From Methylobacterium sp. WSM2598 (GTDB taxonomy: Bacteria > Pseudomonadota > Alphaproteobacteria > Rhizobiales > Beijerinckiaceae): DNA of 64,000 bases. Each line of letters begins with the position of its first letter. Position 1 is the stretch's first letter. The DNA lies in assembly GCF_000379105.1 (NCBI RefSeq), contig NZ_KB900609.1:2918774-2982773 (forward strand), in the 5' to 3' direction. The notes under the pieces were generated by a model. The model had not been told where the DNA came from. It did no database searches and worked only from the letters and a program-made list of their open reading frames with translations. Position numbers and translations under genes: made by a program. This document shows positions 29,397 to 37,631 of the stretch, in pieces.

Positions 29397-31025
29397 GTGG
29401 CGCCGCTCCTCAGTCTCCGGGGCCTGTCGGTGGCCTACGGCGAGGGGGCGGCCCTGTCGGGCCTCGACCTGACCCTCGGGCGGGGGGAGACGCTCGCCCT
29501 CGTGGGCGAATCCGGCTCGGGCAAGAGCCAGGCGGCGCTCGCCGTGATGGGATTGCTGCCGGAGACGGCGCGGGTGACGGGCTCGGCCCTGTTCGACGGC
29601 ACCGAGCTGATCGGCCTCCCCCGCCCGGATCTCGACCGCATCCGCGGCGCGCGGATCGGCATGGTGTTCCAGGAACCGATGAGCGCCCTGCCGCCGCTCT
29701 CCCCCGTCGGGCACCAGATCGCCCTGCCGCTGCGGGCGCATCGCGGGCTGACGCGCGCCCAGGCCCGCGCCCGCGCCCTCGACCTCCTGCGCCTCGTGGG
29801 GCTGCGCGACGCCGCCGCGCGGCTCGGCGCCTACCCGCACGAATTGTCGGGGGGCGAGCGCCAGCGGGTGATGATCGCCATGGCGCTCGCCTGCGAGCCC
29901 GACCTGCTGATCGCGGACGAGCCGACCACGGCGCTCGACGTCACCGTCCAGGCCCAGATCCTGGCGCTGCTGGCCGACCTCAAGGCCCGGCTCGGCCTCG
30001 CGCTCCTGTTCATCAGCCACGACCTGCGCCTGGTGCGGCGCATGGCCGAGCGCACCGCGGTGCTGCGGGGCGGGCGCCTCGTCGAGTGCGGGCCGACGGA
30101 GCGGCTCTTCGCCGAGCCGCGTGCGCCGGAGACCCGCGACCTCGTGGCGGCCGAGCCCGCCGGGCGCAAGGGCCCGGTCCCGGCCTCCTCCCCTCTGGTG
30201 CTGGAGGCGCGCGGGCTCCGCGTCGCCTATCCGGGGCGGGGCGGGCTGCTGCGGCGGGCGCCGCCGCGGGTGGCGCTCGCCGGCCTCGACCTCGCGCTCA
30301 GGGCCGGGCAGACCCTCGGGGTGGTCGGGGAATCGGGCTCGGGCAAGTCGAGCCTCGGGCGGGCGCTGCTGCGGCTGGAGCCGGCCGCGACCGGGATCGT
30401 GCGCTTCGAGGACCGGGACCTGACCGGGCTCGGCCGGGCGCAGCTGCGGCCGCTGCGGCGGGGTTTCCAGCCGGTGTTCCAGGACCCGCACGGCTCGCTC
30501 TCGCCGCGGCTCACCGCGGGGGAGATCGTGTCCGAGGGCCTGCGGGTCCACGCGCCGCGCCTGAGCGCCCGCGAGCGCGACGCGCGGGCCGCGGAGGCCT
30601 TCGCCGCGGTGCGGCTCGATCCGGACTGGCGCCACCGCTTCCCGCACGCCTTCTCGGGCGGGCAGCGGCAGCGCATCGCCATCGCGCGGGCGATGATCCT
30701 GCGGCCGCGCGTGGTGGTGCTCGACGAGCCGACCTCGGCGCTGGACCGCACGGTGCAGCGGGACATCGTCGCGCTGCTGCGCGAGTTGCAGGCGGCGCAC
30801 GGCCTCGCCTACCTGTTCATCAGCCACGACCTCGCGGTGGTGCGCGCGCTCGCCGACACTTTGCTGGTCCTGCGCGACGGGCGCGAGGTCGAGCGGGGCG
30901 AGACCCTGGAGGTGCTGGCGCGCCCGCGGCAGGCCTACACCCGGGCGCTGGTCGCGGCGGCGGGGCTCGGGGAGCCCTACGCCGCCCTGCTGGTGCGACC
31001 CACGCGCCCGTTCGACTCGATGTGA
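29397..31025 (+). CDS. oligopeptide ABC transporter ATPase, fused OppD-OppF
   Basis: 542 residues from a GTG two bases after the permease stop. It has two complete nucleotide-binding domains: Walker [10 protein letters not shown], signature LSGGERQR and Walker [13 protein letters not shown] in the first; [17 protein letters not shown] and [11 protein letters not shown] in the second. The duplication replaces separate OppD and OppF subunits. It drives import by ATP hydrolysis at the inner membrane. Positions 30931-30975 at its 3' end recur imperfectly at 33094-33137, beyond the AT-rich island. Confidence 0.95.
   Translation: MAPLLSLRGLSVAYGEGAALSGLDLTLGRGETLALVGESGSGKSQAALAVMGLLPETARVTGSALFDGTELIGLPRPDLDRIRGARIGMVFQEPMSALPPLSPVGHQIALPLRAHRGLTRAQARARALDLLRLVGLRDAAARLGAYPHELSGGERQRVMIAMALACEPDLLIADEPTTALDVTVQAQILALLADLKARLGLALLFISHDLRLVRRMAERTAVLRGGRLVECGPTERLFAEPRAPETRDLVAAEPAGRKGPVPASSPLVLEARGLRVAYPGRGGLLRRAPPRVALAGLDLALRAGQTLGVVGESGSGKSSLGRALLRLEPAATGIVRFEDRDLTGLGRAQLRPLRRGFQPVFQDPHGSLSPRLTAGEIVSEGLRVHAPRLSARERDARAAEAFAAVRLDPDWRHRFPHAFSGGQRQRIAIARAMILRPRVVVLDEPTSALDRTVQRDIVALLRELQAAHGLAYLFISHDLAVVRALADTLLVLRDGREVERGETLEVLARPRQAYTRALVAAAGLGEPYAALLVRPTRPFDSM
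30931..30975 (+). repeat. direct repeat, left copy (inside the ABC ATPase 3' end)
   Basis: 45 bases encoding [15 protein letters not shown], the usual C-terminal motif of Opp ATPases. It aligns to 33094-33137 with two substitutions plus one substitution-and-gap site. Confidence 0.75.
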
Positions 31026-31039
31026 GCGCCGGTCAGCCG

Positions 31040-31080
31040 CCGGACGGATCAGCGAAGCTGGCCAGCTGGCGTACGTCCGG
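31040..31080 (+). terminator. nested hairpin after the ABC transporter operon
   Basis: Outer arms CCGGACG (31040-31046) and CGTCCGG (31074-31080) enclose a perfect 12-bp palindrome AGCTGGCCAGCT (31056-31067). It starts 15 nt after the ATPase stop. Confidence 0.5.
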
Positions 31081-31199
31081 AGCGGCAAGAGCAAGCTCTC
31101 GGCATCGACCAAGAACGCGCATCAATACCTTGGATCCGGAGCTTGCGCCTGAAAACCGAGTAAGCTCGACTCATCACTTCAAATCAGCTCGACCCCTTC

Positions 31200-31283
31200 G
31201 GGCATGATGGATTCCGGCTTCGCTCAAGGGCTGCGCGATCCTGCTGGTCCGGGCTCCGCTTCGATCAGGCGAAGCCCGGATCA
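31200..31283 (-). repeat. palindromic 3'-end element, copy D (diverged)
   Basis: On the minus strand it starts with the TGA (31281-31283) of the orphan membrane-protein gene, then TCCGGGCTTCGCCTGATCGA, and continues with GAGCGAAGCCGGAATCC. It aligns with copies A-C but has lost most of the GC-rich linker, and its hairpin has mismatches. Confidence 0.65.
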
Positions 31284-32573
31284 GGCAGCGTTCGCGATTC
31301 CGGACCTGACGAAGGGACATTTCGTGTCGCCGACCAGCGGGCAATCCTCGATGGGAGGGAGGCGCTGAGAGTCGTTGCCCAACCGGTCTCGCACGCGAAT
31401 GAAGAGCTGACGCAGCCTCTGAACGTGCGGATGCTCGAGACGAAGGCGAATATCCGCGATAATCATGTTTTCATCTTGGTTGTTTTCCGGGGCGTTCATG
31501 ATTATTGAGCCTATCGCGCGGAGCAGGGCTGTATTCTTGCAAGCCGGATCGAGCGCTGCCCGCTCAAGGTCGAATATCGTACGTATCCCTAGATCCCAAA
31601 GTTTAACGAGCGTCTGAGGCCCCACGGAACAACAAAGTTGAGCCTGCGCGACCCAATCCATGATCTGATACACTCCATAAGGCGTCTCTACGAACAGCAT
31701 GAGGGGATTTGCGGCTGCTAGGTTTTGGACAGCATTTATATGGAAATCCGCAAGCCTGTCTCTTATTTCGGTGTCAATTCCATCTATGACTTCGACAGGA
31801 ATCGCTGCGAAACTTTTGTAGACTTTTATATCATCCTTCTTGTAGTTTCGTAGTCTGCTCGACCACAAGATGTTTCGCGTCGCCAGTTCGGGCATGAAGC
31901 CAACCGCGAAGGATGCTATGATGACTGCTCCGAAAGTGAAGGAGTCTCGGAAAGCCCCGATCATGCCGGTGGCGAGGGCGGATTGCGCATCGGACTTGAA
32001 TGCTTGTGAGATGTGCATTAATCCAAATACAAATATGAGCGCTATGATAATTCCTGTAGAGAGATTAAGACAAGCGCCTACGAATGAAAGTGGACTGAGA
32101 TCAAAATTGCTAATTGCTCGATAGAGCGCGCGAAGCATGAAGATGAAGCCTCCGGCATATGCGGAGACTATCACCCAAATATACAATGGTATAGCCTCAT
32201 CTTGTTTTAGCCCGACAATAGCAAAATCTTGCTGAGCAACTGGAAGGAATTTGACTATCAGCGAAATCACTGTGATATTTACGAACGTACAGACCATTAC
32301 GAGAGGTATGGCACTGGCCAGCCAATGTATCATACGAAAATCATCTCTATTGTTAAAATCGCTATCAGCTCTTTTGAGGAAATATTTGTATTTAACGAAT
32401 TCGAATGACGGCACAATGTCATACCTGCCCGCAGCATCGGGCAAGTGGAATACGGCTTGAAGATCTTTGATGGTTTCCTGTCTTTGGCGTTTGACGCTTT
32501 CACGAATTGCAACAAATACGAAAGGCAATAAAACGCTCAGGAAAAAAGCCAGAACTACCGCAAAGTAGCGCAT
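31281..32573 (-). CDS. orphan membrane protein with C-terminal helix-hairpin-helix-like repeats, AT-rich gene
   Basis: 430 residues. The start at 32573 has a strong GGAGGAGG six bases upstream. Five hydrophobic segments lie at about 3-24, 86-112, 128-150, 163-187 and 200-226. The remaining roughly 200 residues are soluble. They contain two similar units, PVEVIDGIDTEIRDRLADF...INAVQNLA and VGPQTLVKLWDLGIRTIFDLE, each with the spacing of a helix-hairpin-helix/SAM-like fold. No enzyme motif is visible. Base composition and codon use (many A/T third positions) differ sharply from all neighbours, which points to recent transfer. The function is unknown; I recall similar uncharacterised proteins but no named family. 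Confidence 0.85.
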   Translation of the reverse strand: MRYFAVVLAFFLSVLLPFVFVAIRESVKRQRQETIKDLQAVFHLPDAAGRYDIVPSFEFVKYKYFLKRADSDFNNRDDFRMIHWLASAIPLVMVCTFVNITVISLIVKFLPVAQQDFAIVGLKQDEAIPLYIWVIVSAYAGGFIFMLRALYRAISNFDLSPLSFVGACLNLSTGIIIALIFVFGLMHISQAFKSDAQSALATGMIGAFRDSFTFGAVIIASFAVGFMPELATRNILWSSRLRNYKKDDIKVYKSFAAIPVEVIDGIDTEIRDRLADFHINAVQNLAAANPLMLFVETPYGVYQIMDWVAQAQLCCSVGPQTLVKLWDLGIRTIFDLERAALDPACKNTALLRAIGSIIMNAPENNQDENMIIADIRLRLEHPHVQRLRQLFIRVRDRLGNDSQRLPPIEDCPLVGDTKCPFVRSGIANAA

Positions 32574-32729
32574 CGCTTCCTCCTCCCATCTTTGAGCCCG
32601 ATCTTCTGTTAGGCATAATAGGTGAACGCCCGACTCTCGTCGGCCATCTCAGCTGCGCATATGTTCTTGCGGTCGCATTCTGCTCGTGCCGTGTAACATG
32701 TCAAGGACGCTTATTAAGGCGATATTGAC

Positions 32730-32755
32730 TTTCGTCCTCGTCGACGAGGACGAAA
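32730..32755. repeat. perfect 26-bp palindrome without loop
   Basis: Left half TTTCGTCCTCGTC (32730-32742) and right half GACGAGGACGAAA (32743-32755) are exact reverse complements. It lies about 157 bp upstream of the orphan membrane-protein start. It could be an operator or a recombination site; as a terminator it would have no loop. Confidence 0.8.
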
Positions 32756-33093
32756 ATATAATTTCCCTATCAAGATGATCGACTTATCGTTCAGCCGCAT
32801 TTTTAGCCTTGTTTACGTATCGCGCTTGAATGCCGTGAGCGCAGATCAGTTTCTTCCCTTAATAACAGCGATGCATCTCAGCGCGTGAATATCAAGTTAT
32901 TGTTTATCATGGCTGCACAAAAACGAAAGTATGAACAGTCGTAACACATATCAGCATCTCTATACGTGCCGGTACCAAATATGACATTTTTCACGGCACG
33001 CAGCAAAGCGCGGACAGCGAACGCGATGAATTCCGACAGCCGCGGGCAGGGAGGCGTGGACGCAAGGCACAAGGCGCTGAACGCCCCCTCCGA

Positions 33094-33137
33094 AGGCCTG
33101 CACCCGGGCGCTGGTCGCCGCGGCGGGGCGGGGGAGC
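33094..33137 (+). repeat. direct repeat, right copy (ABC ATPase 3'-end fragment)
   Basis: 44 bases matching 30931-30975. In the matching frame it reads [13 protein letters not shown]; a stop codon lies just upstream in this frame, so it is not part of a gene. Confidence 0.7.
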
Positions 33138-33477
33138 ACGAGCAGCCTGTGCGCCGGATGTCCTGAGGAATGGCGCCGCTGGCCTTTCCGGGCGCGTTCG
33201 GGCCTGCGCGATCGGAGGGTCAGCGGAGGTCGATGTGGGAAAGGGGGCGCGCACCGCTCAGTGGGGCGCGCGATCGAGACAACGTGATCGCCGCCCGGGG
33301 CGCGCGCGCCCGCGCTCCCCCCATGGTGCGATCGGGAGCGCTGGATTAGGCTGCCCCGGTCCGGCCCGCCACCCGGTGCCGGTTCCTGAAGGACCCCTCG
33401 GCGCAAGCGATGCCCTGACCGCCCCGACCATCCCGGCCCGTCGGCCGTCGCGCGCCCGTCCCCGCGGAGGATTTGCG

Positions 33478-34272
33478 ATGACGGTGTCTCCAGCCTTCTC
33501 GCCCGTCACCAGGGCGTATCACCCCGCCGTCCACCGGATCGGCCCGGCCGACCTGCGGACCGCCCTCGCCAAGGGCTGGGGGGACTTCCTCGACAATCCG
33601 ACGCACGTCCTGTTCATCGTGATGATCTACCCGATCGCCGGGGTGATCCTCGCGGCGGCGGTCTTCGAGAACGATCTCCTGCCGCTGCTCTTCCCCCTCG
33701 CCTCGGGCTTCGCCCTGATCGGGCCCTTCGCGGCGATCGGCCTCTACGAGATGAGCCGGCGGCGCGAGCGCGGCCAGGAGACCGACTGGGTGCAGGCCTA
33801 CGCGCCGCTGACCCGGCGCTCGCCGCGGGCGATCCTCGGCGTCGGCCTCGTCCTCACGGCGATCTTCCTCGCCTGGCTCGTCGTGGCGATGGGGATCTAC
33901 CGCGCGCTCTTCGGCGGCGCGGCCTACGCCTCGGCCGGGGCCTTCCTGACGGACGTCCTCACCACGCCGCGGGGCTGGGCGCTGATCGTGGTCGGCAACC
34001 TCGCGGGGGCGGCCTTCTCGCTCCTGGCGCTCGCGGTCAGCGCCGTGTCGATCCCGCTCCTGGTCGACCGCGACACGGATGCGGGCACGGCGATCGAGAC
34101 CTCGATGGCCCTGATGCGCGAGAATCCCGGCACCATGGCGCTGTGGGGCGTGATCGTGGCGGCGCTCCTCGTCGTCGGCATGGCGAGCCTGTTCGTCGGG
34201 CTCGCCGTGGTGCTGCCGGTGCTCGGCCACGCCACCTGGCACCTCTACCGGCGGGCGGTCGGCCCCGCCTGA
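33478..34272 (+). CDS. DUF2189-family integral membrane protein
   Basis: The ATG at 33478 has GGAGG seven bases upstream and gives 264 residues. RIGPADLRTALAKGWGDFLDNPTHVLF near the N-terminus and four to six membrane helices (IVMIYPIAGVILAAAVF, PLLFPLASGFALIGPFAAIGLYEMSRR) match DUF2189. The VDRDTDAGTAIETSMALMRENP segment is also conserved. The inner-membrane function is unknown. Its last 28 bases overlap the 3' end of the convergent serine hydrolase gene. Confidence 0.85.
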   Translation: MTVSPAFSPVTRAYHPAVHRIGPADLRTALAKGWGDFLDNPTHVLFIVMIYPIAGVILAAAVFENDLLPLLFPLASGFALIGPFAAIGLYEMSRRRERGQETDWVQAYAPLTRRSPRAILGVGLVLTAIFLAWLVVAMGIYRALFGGAAYASAGAFLTDVLTTPRGWALIVVGNLAGAAFSLLALAVSAVSIPLLVDRDTDAGTAIETSMALMRENPGTMALWGVIVAALLVVGMASLFVGLAVVLPVLGHATWHLYRRAVGPA

Positions 34273-35489
34273 TCGACCAGCGCCGCGTAGGTCAGGACGC
34301 GCAGCTCGCGCCGCAGCGGCAGGGCCGAGGACGGCATGAGCTGCGTGAGCAGGATCACGAACAGCTCCTCGGCCGGGTCGATCCAGAAGGCCGTCGAGGC
34401 GGCGCCGCCCCAGGCGACCTCGCCCGGCGTGCCGAGGATCTGCGCCTTGGCCGGGTCGAGCATGACCGAGAAGCCGAGGCCGAAGCCGATCCCGGCATAG
34501 CTCGATTCCGAGAAGCGCGGCTGGCCCATATCGGCGAGGTCGCCGCGCAGGTGGTTGGTGGTCATCAGGTCGACGCTCTTGCGGCCGAGCAGGCGCACGC
34601 CGTCGAGTTCGCCCCGGTTGAGGATGAAGCGGCAGAAGCGGGCGTAGTCGGCGGCCGTCGAGACGAGCCCGCCCCCGCCCGAGGCGACCCTGCGCGGATG
34701 CGCGTAGCGTCCCTCGACGGCGTCGTCGATCAGGGTCAGGCGTCCGCCCTCCCCGTGGGCGTAGTTCGAGGCGAAGCGCGCCAGCTTCTCGGCCGGGACG
34801 TGGAAATCGGTGTCGACCATGCCGAGCGGGCGGATGATGCGCTCGCGCAGGAACGCGTCGAAGGGCTGGCCCGACACCACCGCGACGAGGTGCCCGAGCA
34901 CGTCGGTGCCGATCGAGTAGTTCCACTCGGCGCCGGGCTGGGACAGGAGCGGCAGGGAGGCGGCCTTGGCCACCACCTCGGCGAGCGAGGTCTCGGCGGT
35001 CTGGAAGTCGATGCCCTCGTCCCGGTACATGGCATCGACCAGGGTCGATTCCATGAAGCCGTAGGTGAGGCCCGAGGTGTGGGTGAGGAGGTCGCGGATG
35101 GTGATGTCGCGCTCGGCCGGCACGTTCTCCCACTTCCGGCGGCTGCCGCCGGTGAGCACCCGCATGCCGCGGAATTCCGGCAGGAAGCGGGTGACCGGAT
35201 CGTCGAGCTGGAAGCGCCCCTCCTCGTAGAGCATCATCACCGCCACCGAGGTGAGCGGCTTGGTCATCGAGTAGATGCGCAGGATCGTGTCCCGCGCCAT
35301 CGGGCGGCCGCGGGCGAGGTCGCAGAGCCCGTGCGCCCGCGCGAAGGCGATCTCGCCGCGCCGCGCCACCGTCACCGACAGGCCGGCGAGCCGGCCGGAT
35401 TCCACGTAGCGGCGCATCCAGCCGTCGACGCGCTCCAGGCGCTCCGCGCAGAGGCCGACCGCCTCGGGGGCACAGGTGGGTTCGGACAA
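34245..35489 (-). CDS. serine hydrolase, class C beta-lactamase/esterase family
   Basis: Start chosen at the TTG at 35489, with GAGGAG eight bases upstream, giving 414 residues. An ATG further upstream lies inside the palindromic element at 35528-35657. The active serine is in YSMTKPLTS (SxxK), the tyrosine in EWNYSIGTDVLG, and the third motif is WGGAAS (HxG-type variant). Members hydrolyse esters, peptides or lactams; many in this subgroup are esterases. There is no signal peptide, so it is probably cytoplasmic. The substrate is unknown. Confidence 0.85.
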   Translation of the reverse strand: MSEPTCAPEAVGLCAERLERVDGWMRRYVESGRLAGLSVTVARRGEIAFARAHGLCDLARGRPMARDTILRIYSMTKPLTSVAVMMLYEEGRFQLDDPVTRFLPEFRGMRVLTGGSRRKWENVPAERDITIRDLLTHTSGLTYGFMESTLVDAMYRDEGIDFQTAETSLAEVVAKAASLPLLSQPGAEWNYSIGTDVLGHLVAVVSGQPFDAFLRERIIRPLGMVDTDFHVPAEKLARFASNYAHGEGGRLTLIDDAVEGRYAHPRRVASGGGGLVSTAADYARFCRFILNRGELDGVRLLGRKSVDLMTTNHLRGDLADMGQPRFSESSYAGIGFGLGFSVMLDPAKAQILGTPGEVAWGGAASTAFWIDPAEELFVILLTQLMPSSALPLRRELRVLTYAALVDQAGPTARR

Positions 35490-35527
35490 GGGGGCGACTC
35501 CTCGCTCTGACGACGCTTCAGGGGTTC

Positions 35528-35657
35528 TAATACCACCGGTCATTTCCCATGACCGGTGGTGGTGCTCTCGAATTTTCGCCAAGCCTTTGGCTTGAAATCG
35601 AAAATTCGAGATGGGTCAACGGCTCGATGCGTCCGCATCCTGAGCCGTTGGTATAAG
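35528..35657. repeat. element made of three consecutive hairpins
   Basis: Hairpin 1: 12-bp perfect arms (35532-35543 and 35549-35560, loop TTCCC). Hairpin 2: 12-bp perfect arms CTCGAATTTTCG and CGAAAATTCGAG (35567-35578, 35599-35610) with an inner CAAGCC-TTT-GGCTTG stem. Hairpin 3: CAACGGCTC (35617-35625) and GAGCCGTTG (35642-35650) with an inner GATGCG-TC-CGCATC stem. The ends show short inverted ATACCA/TGGTAT. The middle is AT-rich. Single copy in this window; it looks like a MITE-type or extragenic repeat. Confidence 0.75.
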
Positions 35658-36132
35658 CATCATTCGCCGAAGGGGTCACCTTCTCGGCGGCGGGAATGAT
35701 GCGCAACCGATGCGGCGGACGCGATCGCGGGTGGCGCACCCAACGTCTCCTCGGCGAGGCGCGGGTTCTTCTCCGGAAGAGCCAGGAGGACCCGCGCCGG
35801 CCCTTGAGGCTGCCGACGGCGGTGCTCCCGCTGCCGACGAGTCGAGACCGGCACGCCGATGCTGGCCGCGAAGGCTGGCGGCGCCTTCCCGGTGCGCTCG
35901 CGGGTTTCGTCGCCATCACCCGTATCGGGCCCGTGCACGACCATGCCGGCCGGCGTCCCGCCCTCCTCGGCGCCGGCGTGCAGGTCCCGCGCGGTCGCGT
36001 CGCGGCTGGACGTCCGCCCGCGGCGGCCCGCGGCGCAGCGTCCGGCCCGCCCCGACCGGCGTCGTCCTCGGCCGATTGACCGCGGCCGGGGCCGATGCCA
36101 AGCCTCGCGCGTCACCCTGCGGAACGACCCCG
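35658..36132. other. 475-bp stretch without a convincing gene
   Basis: Open frames exist on both strands but show unbalanced Arg/Pro/Ala composition and no domain. The region presumably carries the promoter of the nitronate monooxygenase gene. A degraded gene cannot be excluded. Confidence 0.4.
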
Positions 36133-37101
36133 ATGGCCCTCCCCGAAAGCCTCGCCGGCGCCCTGGCGCTCCCCGTGATCGCCTCGCCGATGTTCATCGT
36201 GTCGGGGCCGGACTTGGTGATCGCGCAGTGCCTGGGGGGCATCGTCGGCTCCTTCCCGGCCCTCAACGCGAGGCCGAAGGAGGCCCTCGACGGGTGGCTG
36301 ACCCGGATCGGCGAGGCCCTCGCCGCCGCCAAGGCGGCGGAGCCGGACCGGATCGTCGCGCCCTACGCGGTCAACCAGATCGTGCACGCCTCGAACGACC
36401 GGCTGGATCACGACCTGGAAATCTGTGCCCGCCACCGGGTGCCGATCATCATCACCTCGTTGCGGGCACCGGACACGGTGGTGGCGGCGGTGCATGGCTG
36501 GGGCGGCCTCGTCTTCCACGACGTGACCACCGTGCGCCACGCCGAGAAGGCCCTGGAGGCCGGGGTCGACGGGCTGATCCTGGTCTGCGCCGGGGCGGGC
36601 GGACACGCGGGGGCGCTCAGCCCCTTCGCGCTGGTCGGCGAGGTGCGCCGCTTCTACGACGGGCCGCTGATCCTGTCGGGGGCGATCACCACCGGCGCGG
36701 CGATCCTGGCCGCCCAGGCGATGGGCGCCGACCTCGCCTATATGGGCACCCGCTTCATCGCCACCGCCGAGGCGAACGCGGCCCCCGCCTACAAGGAGAT
36801 GATCGTCGAAACCCGCGCGGCGGACGTGGTCTACACGCCCTTCTTCACGGGCGTGCCGGGCAATTACCTGAAGCCCAGCATCGCGGCGGCCGGGCTCGAC
36901 CCCGACGCGCTGCCGCACGCGGACAAGAGCCGGATGGATTTCGGCTCCGGGCGGACCAAGGCGTGGCGCGACATCTGGGGCGCCGGGCAGGGCGTCGGCA
37001 CGATCGACGAGGTGCTGCCGGCCGCGGAGGTGATCGCGCGGCTGAAGCGGGACTACGCGGCGGCGCGGGAGCGGTTGCTCGGGCGCGGGCGAGCGGTCTA
37101 G
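36133..37101 (+). CDS. nitronate monooxygenase family protein (2-nitropropane dioxygenase)
   Basis: 322 residues from the ATG at 36133. It is an FMN-binding TIM barrel: LPVIASPMFIVSGPDLVIAQ at the N-terminus, ILVCAGAGGHAGALSPFALV for the FMN-phosphate region, and ADLAYMGTRFIATAEANA near residue 205. The enzyme oxidises alkyl nitronates (such as propionate-3-nitronate) to carbonyl compounds and nitrite. The SPMFIVSGPDLVIAQCLGGIVGSFP opening matches the class found across proteobacteria. The longer open frame upstream has no homology-like sequence. The next gene begins 78 bp downstream. Confidence 0.9.
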   Translation: MALPESLAGALALPVIASPMFIVSGPDLVIAQCLGGIVGSFPALNARPKEALDGWLTRIGEALAAAKAAEPDRIVAPYAVNQIVHASNDRLDHDLEICARHRVPIIITSLRAPDTVVAAVHGWGGLVFHDVTTVRHAEKALEAGVDGLILVCAGAGGHAGALSPFALVGEVRRFYDGPLILSGAITTGAAILAAQAMGADLAYMGTRFIATAEANAAPAYKEMIVETRAADVVYTPFFTGVPGNYLKPSIAAAGLDPDALPHADKSRMDFGSGRTKAWRDIWGAGQGVGTIDEVLPAAEVIARLKRDYAAARERLLGRGRAV

Positions 37102-37179
37102 ACCTGACCCTGGGTCATGGCGCCGCAGGGCGGCCGACCCGCCGAAACGGGTTCGCGGTCGGGCGGAAGGAGCGAGTTC

Positions 37180-37581
37180 ATGACATCCGAGGAAGGGACG
37201 GCGCTGATCCGCGCGATGTTCGAGGCCTTCTGCGATCTCGACCGGCCCGTCGAGGAGATCGCCGCCTTCTTCGCGCCCGGCTACGTGCAGCGGGTGGATG
37301 GCAGGGAGTTCGGCCGGGAAGGCTTCCTCGATCACCTCCGGGCACTGCGCACGACGCTGCGGAGGCTCGACATCGGCATCGAGCAGATCGTGTGCGACGG
37401 TGCCTCGGCCGCATCCGTGCATGTCGCCCACGCGCTGAAGCGGACCGGGGAGGCGGTGCGGGTGAAGGTCATCGCCTTCTACAAGCTGGAGCACGGGCAG
37501 ATCAGCCTCGTCGACGAACTCACGCGGCTCGTCCACGGGGATGCGAGCGACCGGGACCTCGCCTTCGTGCAGCATGCGTGA
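37180..37581 (+). CDS. SnoaL/NTF2-like small protein
   Basis: The ATG at 37180 has AAGGAG seven bases upstream and gives 133 residues. The cone-shaped alpha+beta fold is suggested by ALIRAMFEAFCDLDRPVEEIAAFF, followed by YVQRVDGREFGREGFLDHLRAL and strands ending IAFYKLEHGQISLVDEL. NTF2-like proteins act as isomerases, cyclases or ligand-binding proteins; no catalytic residue is assignable. It may be co-transcribed with the nitronate monooxygenase. Confidence 0.75.
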   Translation: MTSEEGTALIRAMFEAFCDLDRPVEEIAAFFAPGYVQRVDGREFGREGFLDHLRALRTTLRRLDIGIEQIVCDGASAASVHVAHALKRTGEAVRVKVIAFYKLEHGQISLVDELTRLVHGDASDRDLAFVQHA

Positions 37582-37631
37582 GAGCGGCCGATCGCACTGA
37601 ACGCGGCCCCGCGCTCGTCCCTTCCGGCCTC

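Larger units (their letters stand above)
32574..33477. other. 904-bp gene-free stretch: AT-rich island tail and right junction
   Basis: No credible gene on either strand. Positions of about 32574-33000 are AT-rich, like the orphan gene. From about 33030 the sequence returns to the host's GC-rich composition. It contains the 26-bp palindrome (32730-32755) and the right direct-repeat copy (33094-33137). No integrase or tRNA gene is visible. Confidence 0.6.

Noticed and set aside
30931..33137. AT-rich island as a complete insertion sequence or prophage
   Set aside because: No transposase, integrase or terminal inverted repeats were found; only the direct repeat and one orphan gene support a mobile origin.
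33060..33477. Small frames near the right edge of the AT-rich island
   Set aside because: They change character with the frame, lack ribosome sites and overlap the direct-repeat copy.
35660..36115. Possible degraded gene between the three-hairpin element and the nitronate monooxygenase
   Set aside because: Both strands have open frames, but no motif could be tied to any family, so no pseudogene is called.
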